DNA of 64,000 nt from Bacillus wiedmannii (GTDB lineage: Bacteria > Bacillota > Bacilli > Bacillales > Bacillaceae_G): NCBI RefSeq assembly GCF_001583695.1, contig NZ_LOBC01000024.1, forward strand, positions 1 to 64,000, in the 5' to 3' direction. The notes beneath the pieces are model-generated. The model saw nothing but the letters and a program-made list of their open reading frames with translations. It did not search any database and had not been told where the DNA came from. Below are positions 1 to 8,524 of this stretch, one piece after another; the stretch's first letter is position 1, and every line of letters starts with the position of its first letter. Made by a program: the position numbers and the translations under genes.

Positions 1-354
1 ACGAGCAGCACCATTTTAGGAACCTTAAAAAATGGAGAAAAAGTAACAGTACTAGGAAAAGCAAACGGCTGGGCGAAAATAAGCTACCAAGGAAAAGAAG
101 GTTATGTATCGTTAGAATTTGTGAAGCTGGAAGCAGGAAAACAAGAAGAAAAGCCAGCGGAAGACATTACGAATGGAACGCAAGAAGTAGGAACGATTAA
201 CGCGACAAGCTTACGAGTAAGAAGTGCGGCAAATACGAGCAGCACCATTTTAGGAACCCTAAAAAATGGAGAAAAAGTAACAGTACTAGGAAAAGCAAAC
301 GGCTGGGCGAAAATCAGCTATCAAGGAAAAGAAGGGTATGTGTCGTTAGAGTTT
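1..354 (+). repeat. tandem SH3b-coding DNA repeat
   Basis: Bases 1-120 and 235-354 differ at only a handful of mostly silent positions, giving a period of 234 bases (78 codons). The third SH3b module (about 424-590) is clearly diverged. This indicates recent duplication or gene conversion inside the hydrolase gene. Confidence 0.85.
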
Positions 355-1797
355 ATAACGATTGGTAAAGATTCCATAGATCCAACAAACCCAACAAACC
401 CTGGACAGGTAATAGAAGAACGAGCCGTTGTAAATGCGTCTTTATTAAATGTACGTAAAGGTCCATCAACAGGTGCGGCAGCTGTCGGTCATTTGAAAAA
501 TGGAGAGACTGTTACGATCATAGGAAAAGAAAATGGCTGGGCAAAAATCCGTTTTAATGGCGGAGAGGGTTATGTTTCGTTACAGTTCTTAAAAGTTAAA
601 CAAGGTTCGTCTTCTTATGAAATTGTTACCTCATCACAAAAGGTTCAAAAACCAAATGAAGCGGAAGCAACACAAATTATGCAGAATATGAAAGAAGATG
701 CTTACATTAAAAGTGACGGTAAAGTTGTAAATATGAAGCAAGGTTTCGTTCGTGCAAATGGTGTTATTAATATTTATGATATTACGACGGGTAAAAAGCT
801 CACATATGTAAAGGGTGGAGCTGACCTGAAATTTGTAAAAGCTGTTGATGATCGTATTCATGTCCAAATTGATGGTATGACAGGTTATGTGAATATAAAT
901 GATGTTACATTACATCCGACAATGACTGGTGAGAAAACGTCGTATTATGCAACTAAAAATGGCAAGTTATATCATTATGTATACAATCCGGAAAATGGTA
1001 AACATGCAACGTATCAAATTGGTAATGCTCCGAAACATTTAAAAGAAGGAGAGCGTTACGAGGCTTTTGATAAGAAGCAAATTGGAGGACAAGATAGTTA
1101 TCAATACTTTGAGTATATGCCACTTCGTGCAACATCTACTTATACAGGAGATGAAATTGATAATTTCTTACGTAAATCGAATGCAAAGAGTCCACTTATT
1201 GGATTAGGAAAATATTTTGTAAGTGCAGCAGAGAAATATAAGATGAATGCCGGTTACTTAGTGTCACATGCAATTTTAGAATCAGGATGGGGAACAAGTC
1301 GTATCGCGCAAGATAAGAAAAATTTATTTGGCTTTAGAGCGGTAGATTCCGATCCATACAATGGTGCAACTGGATTCAAAACATGGGAAGAAGGTATTGA
1401 TTTTTGTGCGGCATATATAGATAAGCATTACTTAAATCCAAGTGGAAATACATATAATGGTGGAAACTTAGGAGATAAGGCACAAGGAATGAACGTCATG
1501 TATGCAAGTGATGAAAATTGGGGACAGCAAATTGCCTCGCTTATGTATAGAATTGATGCAATGAATGGAAGTAAAGATTTAAATAAATATCGACTTGGAA
1601 CGTTAACGGCAGGTTCTCCGATATTCAAAAGTATGGCTGAAGGTCAGACTGGAATGACATCTCGCAACATTATGGTAGCCATTAAGAAAACAGTTAATAC
1701 ACCACAAGGATCGTATTATGAAATTGTCTCGGATAATAAAGAATACAACAGTGTCTACGTAAAAGCTGGATCTGTAAATCTTGTGAACTCTTATTAA
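1..1797 (+). CDS. SH3b-repeat N-acetylglucosaminidase, 5' end missing
   Basis: The reading frame is open from the first base, so the true start and signal peptide lie upstream of the window. At least three bacterial SH3 (SH3b) modules are visible, each with an LRVRSAA or LNVRKGP entry and a GWAKI...GYVSL exit; they should bind the cell wall. The C-terminal part is a glucosaminidase domain: HAILESGWG carries the probable catalytic Glu, followed by NLFGF and later YRIDAMNG. The likely role is hydrolysis of the peptidoglycan glycan backbone outside the membrane (LytG/AtlA-like autolysin). The first two SH3b modules are nearly identical in DNA. The domain call is firm; the exact enzyme class is inferred. 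Confidence 0.88.
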   Translation, partial: TSSTILGTLKNGEKVTVLGKANGWAKISYQGKEGYVSLEFVKLEAGKQEEKPAEDITNGTQEVGTINATSLRVRSAANTSSTILGTLKNGEKVTVLGKANGWAKISYQGKEGYVSLEFITIGKDSIDPTNPTNPGQVIEERAVVNASLLNVRKGPSTGAAAVGHLKNGETVTIIGKENGWAKIRFNGGEGYVSLQFLKVKQGSSSYEIVTSSQKVQKPNEAEATQIMQNMKEDAYIKSDGKVVNMKQGFVRANGVINIYDITTGKKLTYVKGGADLKFVKAVDDRIHVQIDGMTGYVNINDVTLHPTMTGEKTSYYATKNGKLYHYVYNPENGKHATYQIGNAPKHLKEGERYEAFDKKQIGGQDSYQYFEYMPLRATSTYTGDEIDNFLRKSNAKSPLIGLGKYFVSAAEKYKMNAGYLVSHAILESGWGTSRIAQDKKNLFGFRAVDSDPYNGATGFKTWEEGIDFCAAYIDKHYLNPSGNTYNGGNLGDKAQGMNVMYASDENWGQQIASLMYRIDAMNGSKDLNKYRLGTLTAGSPIFKSMAEGQTGMTSRNIMVAIKKTVNTPQGSYYEIVSDNKEYNSVYVKAGSVNLVNSY

Positions 1798-1859
1798 AGG
1801 AAAACATCATCATTTCAATGCAGAAAAGTGAAGTTCATAATGTTAGAGGAAGTGACAGT

Positions 1860-2738
1860 GTGAAAAAATATATCGCATTTGATATTGGTGGCACACAGAT
1901 TAAATATGGGATTATTTCAAAATCTGGGATATTACTAAATCACGAAACTACATTAACAGAGGCCCATTTAGGTGGGGAACAAATCGTTCAAAAGATTATT
2001 AGCTTGGCGGTGCAATTAATGAATGAACATGTTGTTTCTGGAATCGGTATTAGTACAGCCGGAATTGTAGATATTCATAGAGGAATCATAACTGGCGGCG
2101 TGGATCATATTCCACGCTATGCTGGTATTCCTATTATTGATAGATTACAAGCTGTATTAAAAGTTCCTATATCTATTGAAAATGATGTCAATTGTGCTTT
2201 GTTTGGAGAGATGTGGCAAGGTGTTGGAAGAGATGAAAATAATTGCATTATGCTTACCCTTGGAACGGGAATAGGGGGAGCTATTGTTATTAATAAAAAA
2301 CTGTACAGAGGTCATTCATTTAGTGCTGGTGAATGGGGCAATATGTTGATCGAAGGGAAAAAATTTGAAGAGGTTGCCTCGATTTCAGGGGTAATTTCTC
2401 TTGTGCGGAAGTATAAAGGTAGCGGGAATTGGAACGGTGAAAAAATTTTTGAATTATATGATCAGAAGGATAAAGAAGTTATACATGCCGTTCGAATATT
2501 CTTTAAACATTTAGCCATTGGAATTAGTAATCTTGCTTATATCTTCAATCCAAAAGTAATTATTATTGGTGGAGGGATTACTAATAGAGGTAATCGATTT
2601 TTAGAAGAAGTAAAGGAAGAGGTACGAAAATATTTAAATCCTGAGATTTATAGTAATTGCGAGATTAAAATCGCACAAAATCGTAATCACGCAGGAATGA
2701 TTGGTTCGATTTACCACTTCTTACATCAATATAAATAA
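1860..2738 (+). CDS. ROK-family sugar kinase
   Basis: The product starts MKKYIAFDIGGTQIKYG, the N-terminal phosphate-binding DxGGT motif of ROK kinases. It continues with ENDVNCALFGE (catalytic Asp region) and LGTGIGGAIV. The usual ROK zinc motif (CxCGxxGCxE after the GH) is absent; only GHSFSAGEWGNM remains, as in zinc-less ROK kinases such as beta-glucoside or N-acylmannosamine kinases. The GTG start at 1860 is preferred over an upstream ATG at 1818 because AGAGGAAG sits about 7 bases before it and the family motif begins there. It lies about 60 bases behind the wall hydrolase, so a role with sugars released from the wall is possible but unproven. Confidence 0.8.
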   Translation: MKKYIAFDIGGTQIKYGIISKSGILLNHETTLTEAHLGGEQIVQKIISLAVQLMNEHVVSGIGISTAGIVDIHRGIITGGVDHIPRYAGIPIIDRLQAVLKVPISIENDVNCALFGEMWQGVGRDENNCIMLTLGTGIGGAIVINKKLYRGHSFSAGEWGNMLIEGKKFEEVASISGVISLVRKYKGSGNWNGEKIFELYDQKDKEVIHAVRIFFKHLAIGISNLAYIFNPKVIIIGGGITNRGNRFLEEVKEEVRKYLNPEIYSNCEIKIAQNRNHAGMIGSIYHFLHQYK

Positions 2739-2760
2739 ATGATATAGGTGTTTTCATATA

Positions 2761-2786
2761 ATTGAGAATTTATTCTTTTTCTCAAT
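2761..2786 (+). terminator. weak hairpin after ROK gene
   Basis: ATTGAGAA (2761-2768) pairs with TTCTCAAT (2779-2786) over a 10-base loop. There is no U tract, so termination is uncertain. It sits just upstream of the yceC promoter region. Confidence 0.35.
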
Positions 2787-2799
2787 AGATAAATAATGC

Positions 2800-2805
2800 T
2801 ACAAT
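2800..2805 (+). promoter_or_regulatory. probable -10 box of the yce operon
   Basis: TACAAT lies 62 bases before the yceC start. No good -35 is visible at 17 bases upstream, so activation or an alternative sigma factor is possible. In B. subtilis this operon is induced by SigB and ECF sigma factors, but I see no matching ECF (TGAAAC/CGTC) promoter here. Confidence 0.35.
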
Positions 2806-2823
2806 ATAAGAGAAGAATACAAT

Positions 2824-2842
2824 ATTTTCCGATTAGGAAAAT
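2824..2842. promoter_or_regulatory. inverted repeat in yceC leader, possible operator
   Basis: ATTTTCC, five bases, GGAAAAT forms a perfect 7-base dyad between the probable -10 box and the yceC start. It could be a repressor site or a small leader hairpin. The regulator is unknown. Confidence 0.35.
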
Positions 2843-2866
2843 GCTTTGTAGAAAGGAAGAAACTTC

Positions 2867-3463
2867 ATGCCTATTATTTTAGAAAAAGGACAAAAGATCG
2901 ATTTAACGAAAGGACAACCGAGAGTAGCAAAACTACAGGTTGGCTTAGGCTGGGATCCAATTGGGCAATCAGGTGGGTTTCTGTCTTCATTATTTGGAAG
3001 TAAACCGAATGTAGATTGTGATGCATCTGTTGTTATGTTAGAAGGGGATCGCTTTTTAAACAAAAACGATTTAGTTTACTTCGGAAACAAGCTTTCTACT
3101 TGTGGTAGTATTATTCATTCAGGAGATAATTTAACAGGTGAAGGCGCTGGTGATGACGAAACAATTTTCGTAGAATTACATAAAGTTCCGAGCCGTATTA
3201 ATCGTTTAGTATTTGTTGTAAATATTTATGACTGTGTAAATCGTCGTCAAGATTTCGGGATGATTCGTAATGCATATATTCGGATTCAAAACCCGCAAAC
3301 TGGTGAAGAATTAGCACGCTATAATTTATCGGATAATTATGCTGGCAAAACGACTCTAATTGCAGGTGAAATGTATCGCCACGGAAGTGAATGGAAGTTT
3401 TCAGCTGTTGGAGAAGGCACACAAGATAAAAACTTAAGTGAGATTGTATCACGTTATCAATAA
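2867..3463 (+). CDS. yceC: TerD-family stress protein YceC
   Basis: The 198-residue TerD-domain protein is the first of three paralogues at the head of a six-gene operon matching B. subtilis yceCDEFGH in order and protein sizes. TerD domains bind Ca2+ and are linked to tellurite, oxidative and envelope stress resistance; the protein should be cytosolic. GDNLTGEGAGDDE is the conserved acidic signature. The first acidic cluster reads NVDCDAS instead of the DFDLDxS of its two paralogues, so metal binding may differ. AAAGGAAG precedes the ATG. It is the most divergent of the three copies. Confidence 0.88.
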   Translation: MPIILEKGQKIDLTKGQPRVAKLQVGLGWDPIGQSGGFLSSLFGSKPNVDCDASVVMLEGDRFLNKNDLVYFGNKLSTCGSIIHSGDNLTGEGAGDDETIFVELHKVPSRINRLVFVVNIYDCVNRRQDFGMIRNAYIRIQNPQTGEELARYNLSDNYAGKTTLIAGEMYRHGSEWKFSAVGEGTQDKNLSEIVSRYQ

Positions 3464-3486
3464 AATAAACCGAGGAGGAATTGAAT

Positions 3487-4071
3487 ATGGCATCAATTTC
3501 ATTGAAAAAAGGACAAAAGGTAGACTTAACAAAAACAAATCCAGGTCTTTCAAAAGTTCTTGTAGGACTTGGTTGGGATACGAATCGTTATGACGGACAA
3601 AACGATTTCGATTTAGATGTTAGTATTTTCTTAGTAGGTGCTAACGGTAAAGTTTCAGGGGCAGAGGATTTCGTCTTCTATAATAACCCAAAGGGTGCGA
3701 ATGGTGCTGTCGAGCATTTAGGAGATAACCGAACTGGCGAAGGTGAAGGCGATGACGAATCGATTAAAGTAGATTTAAAAAATGTACCTGCACATATCGA
3801 ACGTATTTGTTTCTCAATCACAATTTACGATGGAGAAGGTCGTAGCCAAAACTTCGGACAAGTTTCTAACTCTTTCGTACGTATTTTAGATGAAGAAAAG
3901 AATGCAGAGTTAATTCGTTACGATTTAGGAGAAGATTTCTCTATTGAAACAGCTGTTGTAGTAGGGGAATTATACCGTCATGCAGGTGACTGGAAGTTCA
4001 ATGCAATCGGAAGTGGATTCCAGGGCGGATTAGCGTCTCTATGTAATAATTTCGGTTTAGATGTAGAGTAA
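3487..4071 (+). CDS. yceD: TerD-family stress protein YceD
   Basis: This 194-residue TerD-domain protein carries both acidic signatures (DFDLDVS and [13 protein letters not shown]) expected to bind Ca2+. GAGGAGG at 3472-3478 is 8 bases before the ATG at 3487. A TTG six bases earlier would be too close to the ribosome binding site and is rejected. The protein ends in the family tail GSGFQGGL. It lies 23 bases after yceC with no terminator between, so the two are cotranscribed. A terminator-like hairpin follows at 4080-4125. Confidence 0.9.
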   Translation: MASISLKKGQKVDLTKTNPGLSKVLVGLGWDTNRYDGQNDFDLDVSIFLVGANGKVSGAEDFVFYNNPKGANGAVEHLGDNRTGEGEGDDESIKVDLKNVPAHIERICFSITIYDGEGRSQNFGQVSNSFVRILDEEKNAELIRYDLGEDFSIETAVVVGELYRHAGDWKFNAIGSGFQGGLASLCNNFGLDVE

Positions 4072-4079
4072 TAGATTTT

Positions 4080-4125
4080 ATATATCTATCGGTGAAACAG
4101 GTGTTTACTGATGGATATATTTTTT
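4080..4125 (+). terminator. attenuator-like hairpin between yceD and yceE
   Basis: Bases 4080-4093 pair with 4107-4120 (14 pairs, two of them G-U), followed by a run of T. It lies inside the operon between two paralogues, so it probably causes partial termination. Confidence 0.6.
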
Positions 4126-4153
4126 AAGATATAAAATATAGAGGTGAATATAA

Positions 4154-4732
4154 ATGGTTATTCAATTGCAAAAAGGACAGAAGATTGATTTAGGTAAGAC
4201 AAGCCCTGGCTTAACAAAAGCAGTAATTGGTCTTGGATGGGATATTAAATCTTATGACGGTGGATCAGATTTCGATTTAGATGCATCAGCATTCCTATTA
4301 GATGCGAATGGAAAATGCACGAAGGAAACTGACTTTATATTTTATAACAATTTACAGTCTCCTTGTGGATCTGTTCTACATACAGGGGATAACCGTACAG
4401 GTGAAGGTGAAGGCGACGATGAGCAACTTGTTGTAGACTTGAAGAAAGTTCCGGCAGATGTGCACAAAATTGCTATTACAGTTACAATTTATGATGGAGA
4501 AGGCCGTAATCAAAACTTTGGACAAGTTGGAAACGCATTCGTTCGTTTAGCGAATGAAGAAACGAGTGAAGAAGTTCTTCGTTTTGATTTAGGGGAAGAT
4601 TTCTCCATTGAAACAGCAGTTGTCTTTTGTGAATTATACCGTCATAATGGACAGTGGAAGTTTAATGCAGTAGGAAGTGGTTTCCAAGGTGGCTTAGGTG
4701 CGCTTGTAAGAGCGTATGGCTTGGATGCATAA
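4154..4732 (+). CDS. yceE: TerD-family stress protein YceE
   Basis: The 192-residue TerD-domain protein is closest to YceD. It has DFDLDAS at about residue 40 and [13 protein letters not shown] at about 80, the probable Ca2+ ligands, and ends [25 protein letters not shown] precedes the ATG. Terminator-like hairpins on both sides (4080-4125 and 4737-4762) suggest its level is set separately from the neighbours. Role by family: general stress and toxic-oxyanion resistance; the biochemical function is not established. Confidence 0.9.
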   Translation: MVIQLQKGQKIDLGKTSPGLTKAVIGLGWDIKSYDGGSDFDLDASAFLLDANGKCTKETDFIFYNNLQSPCGSVLHTGDNRTGEGEGDDEQLVVDLKKVPADVHKIAITVTIYDGEGRNQNFGQVGNAFVRLANEETSEEVLRFDLGEDFSIETAVVFCELYRHNGQWKFNAVGSGFQGGLGALVRAYGLDA

Positions 4733-4736
4733 GAAG

Positions 4737-4762
4737 GGAAACGATATTCGTTTCCTTTTTTT
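4737..4762 (+). terminator. intrinsic terminator or attenuator after yceE
   Basis: GGAAACGA, TAT, TCGTTTCC is followed by seven T. It lies between the TerD genes and the TerC-like gene. Confidence 0.75.
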
Positions 4763-4805
4763 GACCTTTCTATAAATCTAGCAAAGAATAGGGGATAAAG
4801 GTAAG

Positions 4806-5597
4806 ATGAGTATTTTGCAAGGGATCCTTGATACGTATGCTCAGTTTTTCGACTTGGACATGTGGATTAAAGTGTTGCAAGATCCAGTATCTTGGGGATT
4901 AATAGGTACACTTGTTGTGCTTGAAGGGTTGTTATCTGCTGATAACGCACTTGTATTAGCGGTAATGGTAAAACACCTTCCGGAAGAAAAGCGTAAAAAA
5001 GCATTATTCTATGGACTTATTGGAGCTTATGTATTCCGTTTTATTGCGATTGGAATTGGAATGTTCTTAATTAAATTGGCGTGGGTAAAAGTGTTAGGTG
5101 CACTTTACTTAGCTTGGCTTTCAGTTAAATACTTCATTGATAAAAGAAAAGGTAATGCAGAAGAAGAAGAAGCTCATGGTATGAACCAAAACAGTATTCT
5201 CTTCAGAATGTTTGGTGTCTTCTGGGGAACAGTTGCGATGGTTGAATTAATGGATATCGCGTTCTCTGTAGATAGCGTACTTGCTGCATTTGGTGTATCA
5301 AATCAAGTTTGGATTCTATTATTAGGTGGAATGCTCGGTATTTTAATGATGCGTGGTATCGCTGGCGTATTCTTAAAATTGTTAGAGCGTATTCCAGAAC
5401 TTGAAACGACAGCATATATTTTAATCTTAATTATTGCAGCAAAAATGTTATTGTCTGTTATTCATATTGAAGTAAGCCATAAGCTATTCTTTATTATTTT
5501 AGTTGTAGCATTTGGAGCAACGTTTATACTTCACTACATGAAGAATTCTGGACAAGCTAAAGAAGAAGTTGCAGCTACTAAAAATAATCATAAATAA
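4806..5597 (+). CDS. yceF: TerC-family integral membrane protein YceF
   Basis: The 263-residue TerC-family protein has about seven hydrophobic segments. Its two signature motifs are EGLLSADNALVLAVM (about residue 40) and VELMDIAFSVDSVLAAFG (about 145), whose acidic residues are proposed to bind metal ions within the membrane. TerC proteins work with TerD proteins in tellurite resistance, and some are implicated in metal export or in loading metal onto secreted enzymes. GGGGATAAAGG precedes the ATG. Terminators lie on both sides, so it may have partly independent expression. Confidence 0.88.
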   Translation: MSILQGILDTYAQFFDLDMWIKVLQDPVSWGLIGTLVVLEGLLSADNALVLAVMVKHLPEEKRKKALFYGLIGAYVFRFIAIGIGMFLIKLAWVKVLGALYLAWLSVKYFIDKRKGNAEEEEAHGMNQNSILFRMFGVFWGTVAMVELMDIAFSVDSVLAAFGVSNQVWILLLGGMLGILMMRGIAGVFLKLLERIPELETTAYILILIIAAKMLLSVIHIEVSHKLFFIILVVAFGATFILHYMKNSGQAKEEVAATKNNHK

Positions 5598-5600
5598 TTG

Positions 5601-5636
5601 AAATGGGTTTGCTCGTTATGCGAGCGCCCATTTTTT
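5601..5636 (+). terminator. terminator after yceF
   Basis: An AAATGGG/CCCATTT outer stem encloses GCTCG/CGAGC, followed by T. A TATAAT at 5653-5658 just downstream could start a separate yceG transcript. Confidence 0.75.
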
Positions 5637-5707
5637 ATAACTAAAAATAGTTTATAATAGAAGAGAGACTTTATAAAAAAAGTAAATGTTTTTGGAGGTG
5701 AACTGTT

Positions 5708-7339
5708 GTGTTTTCACGTTTTACACTTCAACCATGTGCATTAAAAGACGAATCAGATTTAAAGCAATTTGAAGCGCTTTTAGAAAAACGCCCACAATAT
5801 GAACTGACAGAGAATGAGATGAAGTTTAGTTATATAGCAACACGTATTCTTGGTGTTCCTAATGATGTAGATGAATATTTCAATGAACTATTTGATTATA
5901 GCGAAGTGAAAGGGGTCGTGGTTTTGCATGAACAAAATTTAAATAAGGTGATTGATCCCGAAAAACTGCGCCATATTCAAGAGGTTTTTACATTACATCA
6001 AGAAGCACCGAATGGCCTTACAGTAAATAGGCTTGTCGCCCATCTGTCTGGAAAACAACTATTACCACAAGTAGACAATCCTGACTTACAGCATTATATA
6101 CATACGACGTTTATTTCTGTATTAAAATTGTATGAAAAACAACATAACCAATCATTAAAAACAGAAGGATTCCGTCGTTTCTTAATCGATATGATTAAGT
6201 TAAGTGACAATTACGCAGCGAAGTGGTTCTCTACGATTAATTATAAGAAACAAATGCCGCGCATTATTTGGTACGGTGATGCACAGGAAAGCCGTATATA
6301 TTTCTTATACTTTCTTATTATGCTCGGTTGCGATGTACTTTATTATCACCCAGAAGGAAAAGATGGATTTGAGAATGTTGATGAGGAAGGAAGAAGTTTT
6401 GTTGTGTCTCATCCAGGTCGGATTTCTCTTGAGCCATTTCCAGATCGCCGCCGTGAGCGAGTTGCGACAGTAGCGTATCAGGCTTCAAAAGAAATTGAAC
6501 AAGTACTTCACCATGATAACTCACTGCTGTACAAGCCATGGCAATTTCGTTCCTATACGCCTGTAGCTCGTACGCTCAAAACAACGTATGATGAACTCTT
6601 TTTAATTACGAAAGAAAAGGCATTTGTGCGTCCAACATTCTTTGTTGAAAATAAACACATTTATATCCCTTCTTTATTTGCGAAAATATCAGGTGTCTCA
6701 AAAAATGATAAAGAATATTTTCAGCGATTAAAGGCTATTACATCATTTGATAACAGTTTATTAATTAATACATTTCCGTTTACGAAAGAACAAAAAGCGA
6801 ATTTCCAATATCATTACCGAGATGCGTTAGACCGCGGGGGGAAATTACACCCTGATTTAATTATGAACAGTCATTGGTGGCCACATAAACGTTTGCCAGA
6901 AGGATTGCAACATGGTATTGCAGAGGCAATCATCCATACGTGCGAGAGTGAAATGTGTAAACCCATTGCGAAAGAGACGAAACAAGATGTAGCACTGTAT
7001 GTTTTCGCACAGCTTTCTCAAATACCGCCGAACATTTTAGAGCAACTTGAGAAATTTGATTACTCGCAAGAAGTACCGAAAATTGTTATATTTAATAATG
7101 AGAAGAGCGGAGAATTAAGCCGTTCGGATGCTGTTTTATTATTATTTTTAAATCAAATTGGGGTAGATGTATTCCACTTTAATCCAACGGGGAGAAATGA
7201 TATTGAACCGTATATTGAAGCAGGAGCATTTGATTCCCATTGGCTTGAAGAAGTTAATTTCGATCTTGAGTTTCATGGTTCATCAGCCTATAAAAATTTA
7301 TCACAAACAATAAAAGGACTATTTCGTCCATTTTTATAA
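5708..7339 (+). CDS. yceG: YceG-family protein of the Ter operon
   Basis: The 543-residue soluble protein matches B. subtilis YceG in size and place (between the TerC and TelA homologues). It has two similar halves: each contains a (R/K)IxxxxxxxxxE(S/L)xRxxxxLxFLxxxGxDVxxxxP pattern near residues 180 and 455, seen as LGCDVLYYHPEG and IGVDVFHFNPTG. This suggests an internal duplication. The reaction is unknown. The start is GTG at 5708, with GGAGGTG 7 bases upstream. It is translationally close to yceH (18-base gap), which supports a joint function. Confidence 0.8.
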   Translation: MFSRFTLQPCALKDESDLKQFEALLEKRPQYELTENEMKFSYIATRILGVPNDVDEYFNELFDYSEVKGVVVLHEQNLNKVIDPEKLRHIQEVFTLHQEAPNGLTVNRLVAHLSGKQLLPQVDNPDLQHYIHTTFISVLKLYEKQHNQSLKTEGFRRFLIDMIKLSDNYAAKWFSTINYKKQMPRIIWYGDAQESRIYFLYFLIMLGCDVLYYHPEGKDGFENVDEEGRSFVVSHPGRISLEPFPDRRRERVATVAYQASKEIEQVLHHDNSLLYKPWQFRSYTPVARTLKTTYDELFLITKEKAFVRPTFFVENKHIYIPSLFAKISGVSKNDKEYFQRLKAITSFDNSLLINTFPFTKEQKANFQYHYRDALDRGGKLHPDLIMNSHWWPHKRLPEGLQHGIAEAIIHTCESEMCKPIAKETKQDVALYVFAQLSQIPPNILEQLEKFDYSQEVPKIVIFNNEKSGELSRSDAVLLLFLNQIGVDVFHFNPTGRNDIEPYIEAGAFDSHWLEEVNFDLEFHGSSAYKNLSQTIKGLFRPFL

Positions 7340-7357
7340 GGAAAGGGAGAATGCCAT

Positions 7358-8440
7358 ATGAATAACCCAGTCATACTAGATTCGAAAACAGAATTAAATG
7401 AGCAAACGGCACAAGATGTTCGTTTACAACTTAGACAAGATGCAGAAGTACAACGTATTTATAATGCAGTAGATATTAAAGATCAGTTAGAATTAATCGA
7501 GCTTGGAAAAGAACCATCTATGGAAATTTCACGTTTCGCTGATCAAATTTTACATACAATGTCTTTATCAAAAATAGAAGACTCTGGAGAATTATTAAAA
7601 CAACTTGGTAAAATTATGGACAGATTCGATAGCAAAGACTTTGCGGAAGAGAAAAGCGGTTTCTTCTCACGTATGTTCAAAAAAGCTGATAAAATGATTG
7701 AACAGATCTTTAGTAAGTACCAAACAATGGGTCGCGAAATGGATAAAGTATACGTAGAAATTACAAAGTATCAAGATGAAATGAAAAAATCAATCGGTAC
7801 GTTAGATGGTTTATATGAGCAAAATTTAAAATATTATTTAGACTTAGAAAAGTATGTGGTAGCAGGGGAAATGTTATTAGAGCGTTTAAATACAGAGTTG
7901 GTTCCAATGTACGAAGAGCGTGTGCGTAACAATGACCAATTAGCAGGTATTGAATTAGAATCACTGAAAAACTCTGTTGAAATTTTAGAGCAGCGCATTG
8001 ATGATTTAGAAAAAGCACGTATGGTTGCGCTACTTACAGCACCACAAATTCGTATGGTTCAACGTGGTAATAATAAATTAATTGGTAAAATCAATACAGC
8101 ATTTATTACAACGATTCCTATCTTTAAAAATGGTATTATTCAAGCGGTAAATGCGAAACGTCAAAAGCTTGTTGCAGATTCTATGGCTGAACTTGATCGC
8201 CGCACAAATGAATTACTTAAGAAAAATGCACAAAATATTGCAACGCAAAGTGTGGAAGTAGCGAGATTATCAGGTTCTTCTAGTATTAAGATGGAAACAC
8301 TTGAGGAAACTTGGAACATTATTTCAAGAGGTATGCAAGAAACACAACAAATTGAAGAGCAAAATAAACGTGAGCGCGAAGAAAGCCGCAAGCGTATGGC
8401 TACGTTAACAGAGAACATAAAAAAAGAATTACAAGGATAA
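7358..8440 (+). CDS. yceH: TelA-like toxic anion resistance protein YceH
   Basis: The 360-residue cytosolic, mostly helical protein belongs to the TelA/KlaA family (toxic anion resistance, once linked to tellurite). It is rich in long coiled-coil segments, for example around residues 110-215 and 325-360, and contains the family-typical ALLTAPQIRMVQRGNNKLI region. GGAAAGGGAG precedes the ATG. It is the last gene of the yce operon. Its stop codon overlaps the left end of a short dispersed repeat (8437-8489). The molecular role is unknown. Confidence 0.88.
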   Translation: MNNPVILDSKTELNEQTAQDVRLQLRQDAEVQRIYNAVDIKDQLELIELGKEPSMEISRFADQILHTMSLSKIEDSGELLKQLGKIMDRFDSKDFAEEKSGFFSRMFKKADKMIEQIFSKYQTMGREMDKVYVEITKYQDEMKKSIGTLDGLYEQNLKYYLDLEKYVVAGEMLLERLNTELVPMYEERVRNNDQLAGIELESLKNSVEILEQRIDDLEKARMVALLTAPQIRMVQRGNNKLIGKINTAFITTIPIFKNGIIQAVNAKRQKLVADSMAELDRRTNELLKKNAQNIATQSVEVARLSGSSSIKMETLEETWNIISRGMQETQQIEEQNKREREESRKRMATLTENIKKELQG

Positions 8441-8489
8441 AGTGAAACTTTAATCGGCGGGGACATCTCCCACAAATAGTGAAATAAAT
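8437..8489 (+). repeat. short bcr1-like dispersed repeat, copy A
   Basis: It has the left arm AAAGTGAAACTTTAATC and the right arm CACAAATAGTGAAATAAA and lacks the middle part seen in longer copies. Both ends carry ATAAA. The left end overlaps the yceH stop codon. It is related to copies at 21886, 23251, 26227 and 45374. Confidence 0.7.
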
Positions 8490-8490
8490 G

Positions 8491-8524
8491 AAAAGGCAAT
8501 GAGGAATAATCCTCATTGCCTTTT
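8491..8524. terminator. bidirectional terminator between yceH and Ca-ATPase gene
   Basis: AAAAGGCAATGAGGA pairs with TCCTCATTGCCTTTT over a 4-base loop. A/T runs on both sides suit both convergent genes. Confidence 0.85.

Noticed and set aside
6204-6473. 89-codon frame within yceG
   Set aside because: It overlaps yceG in another frame; yceG has full-length family features across the same stretch.
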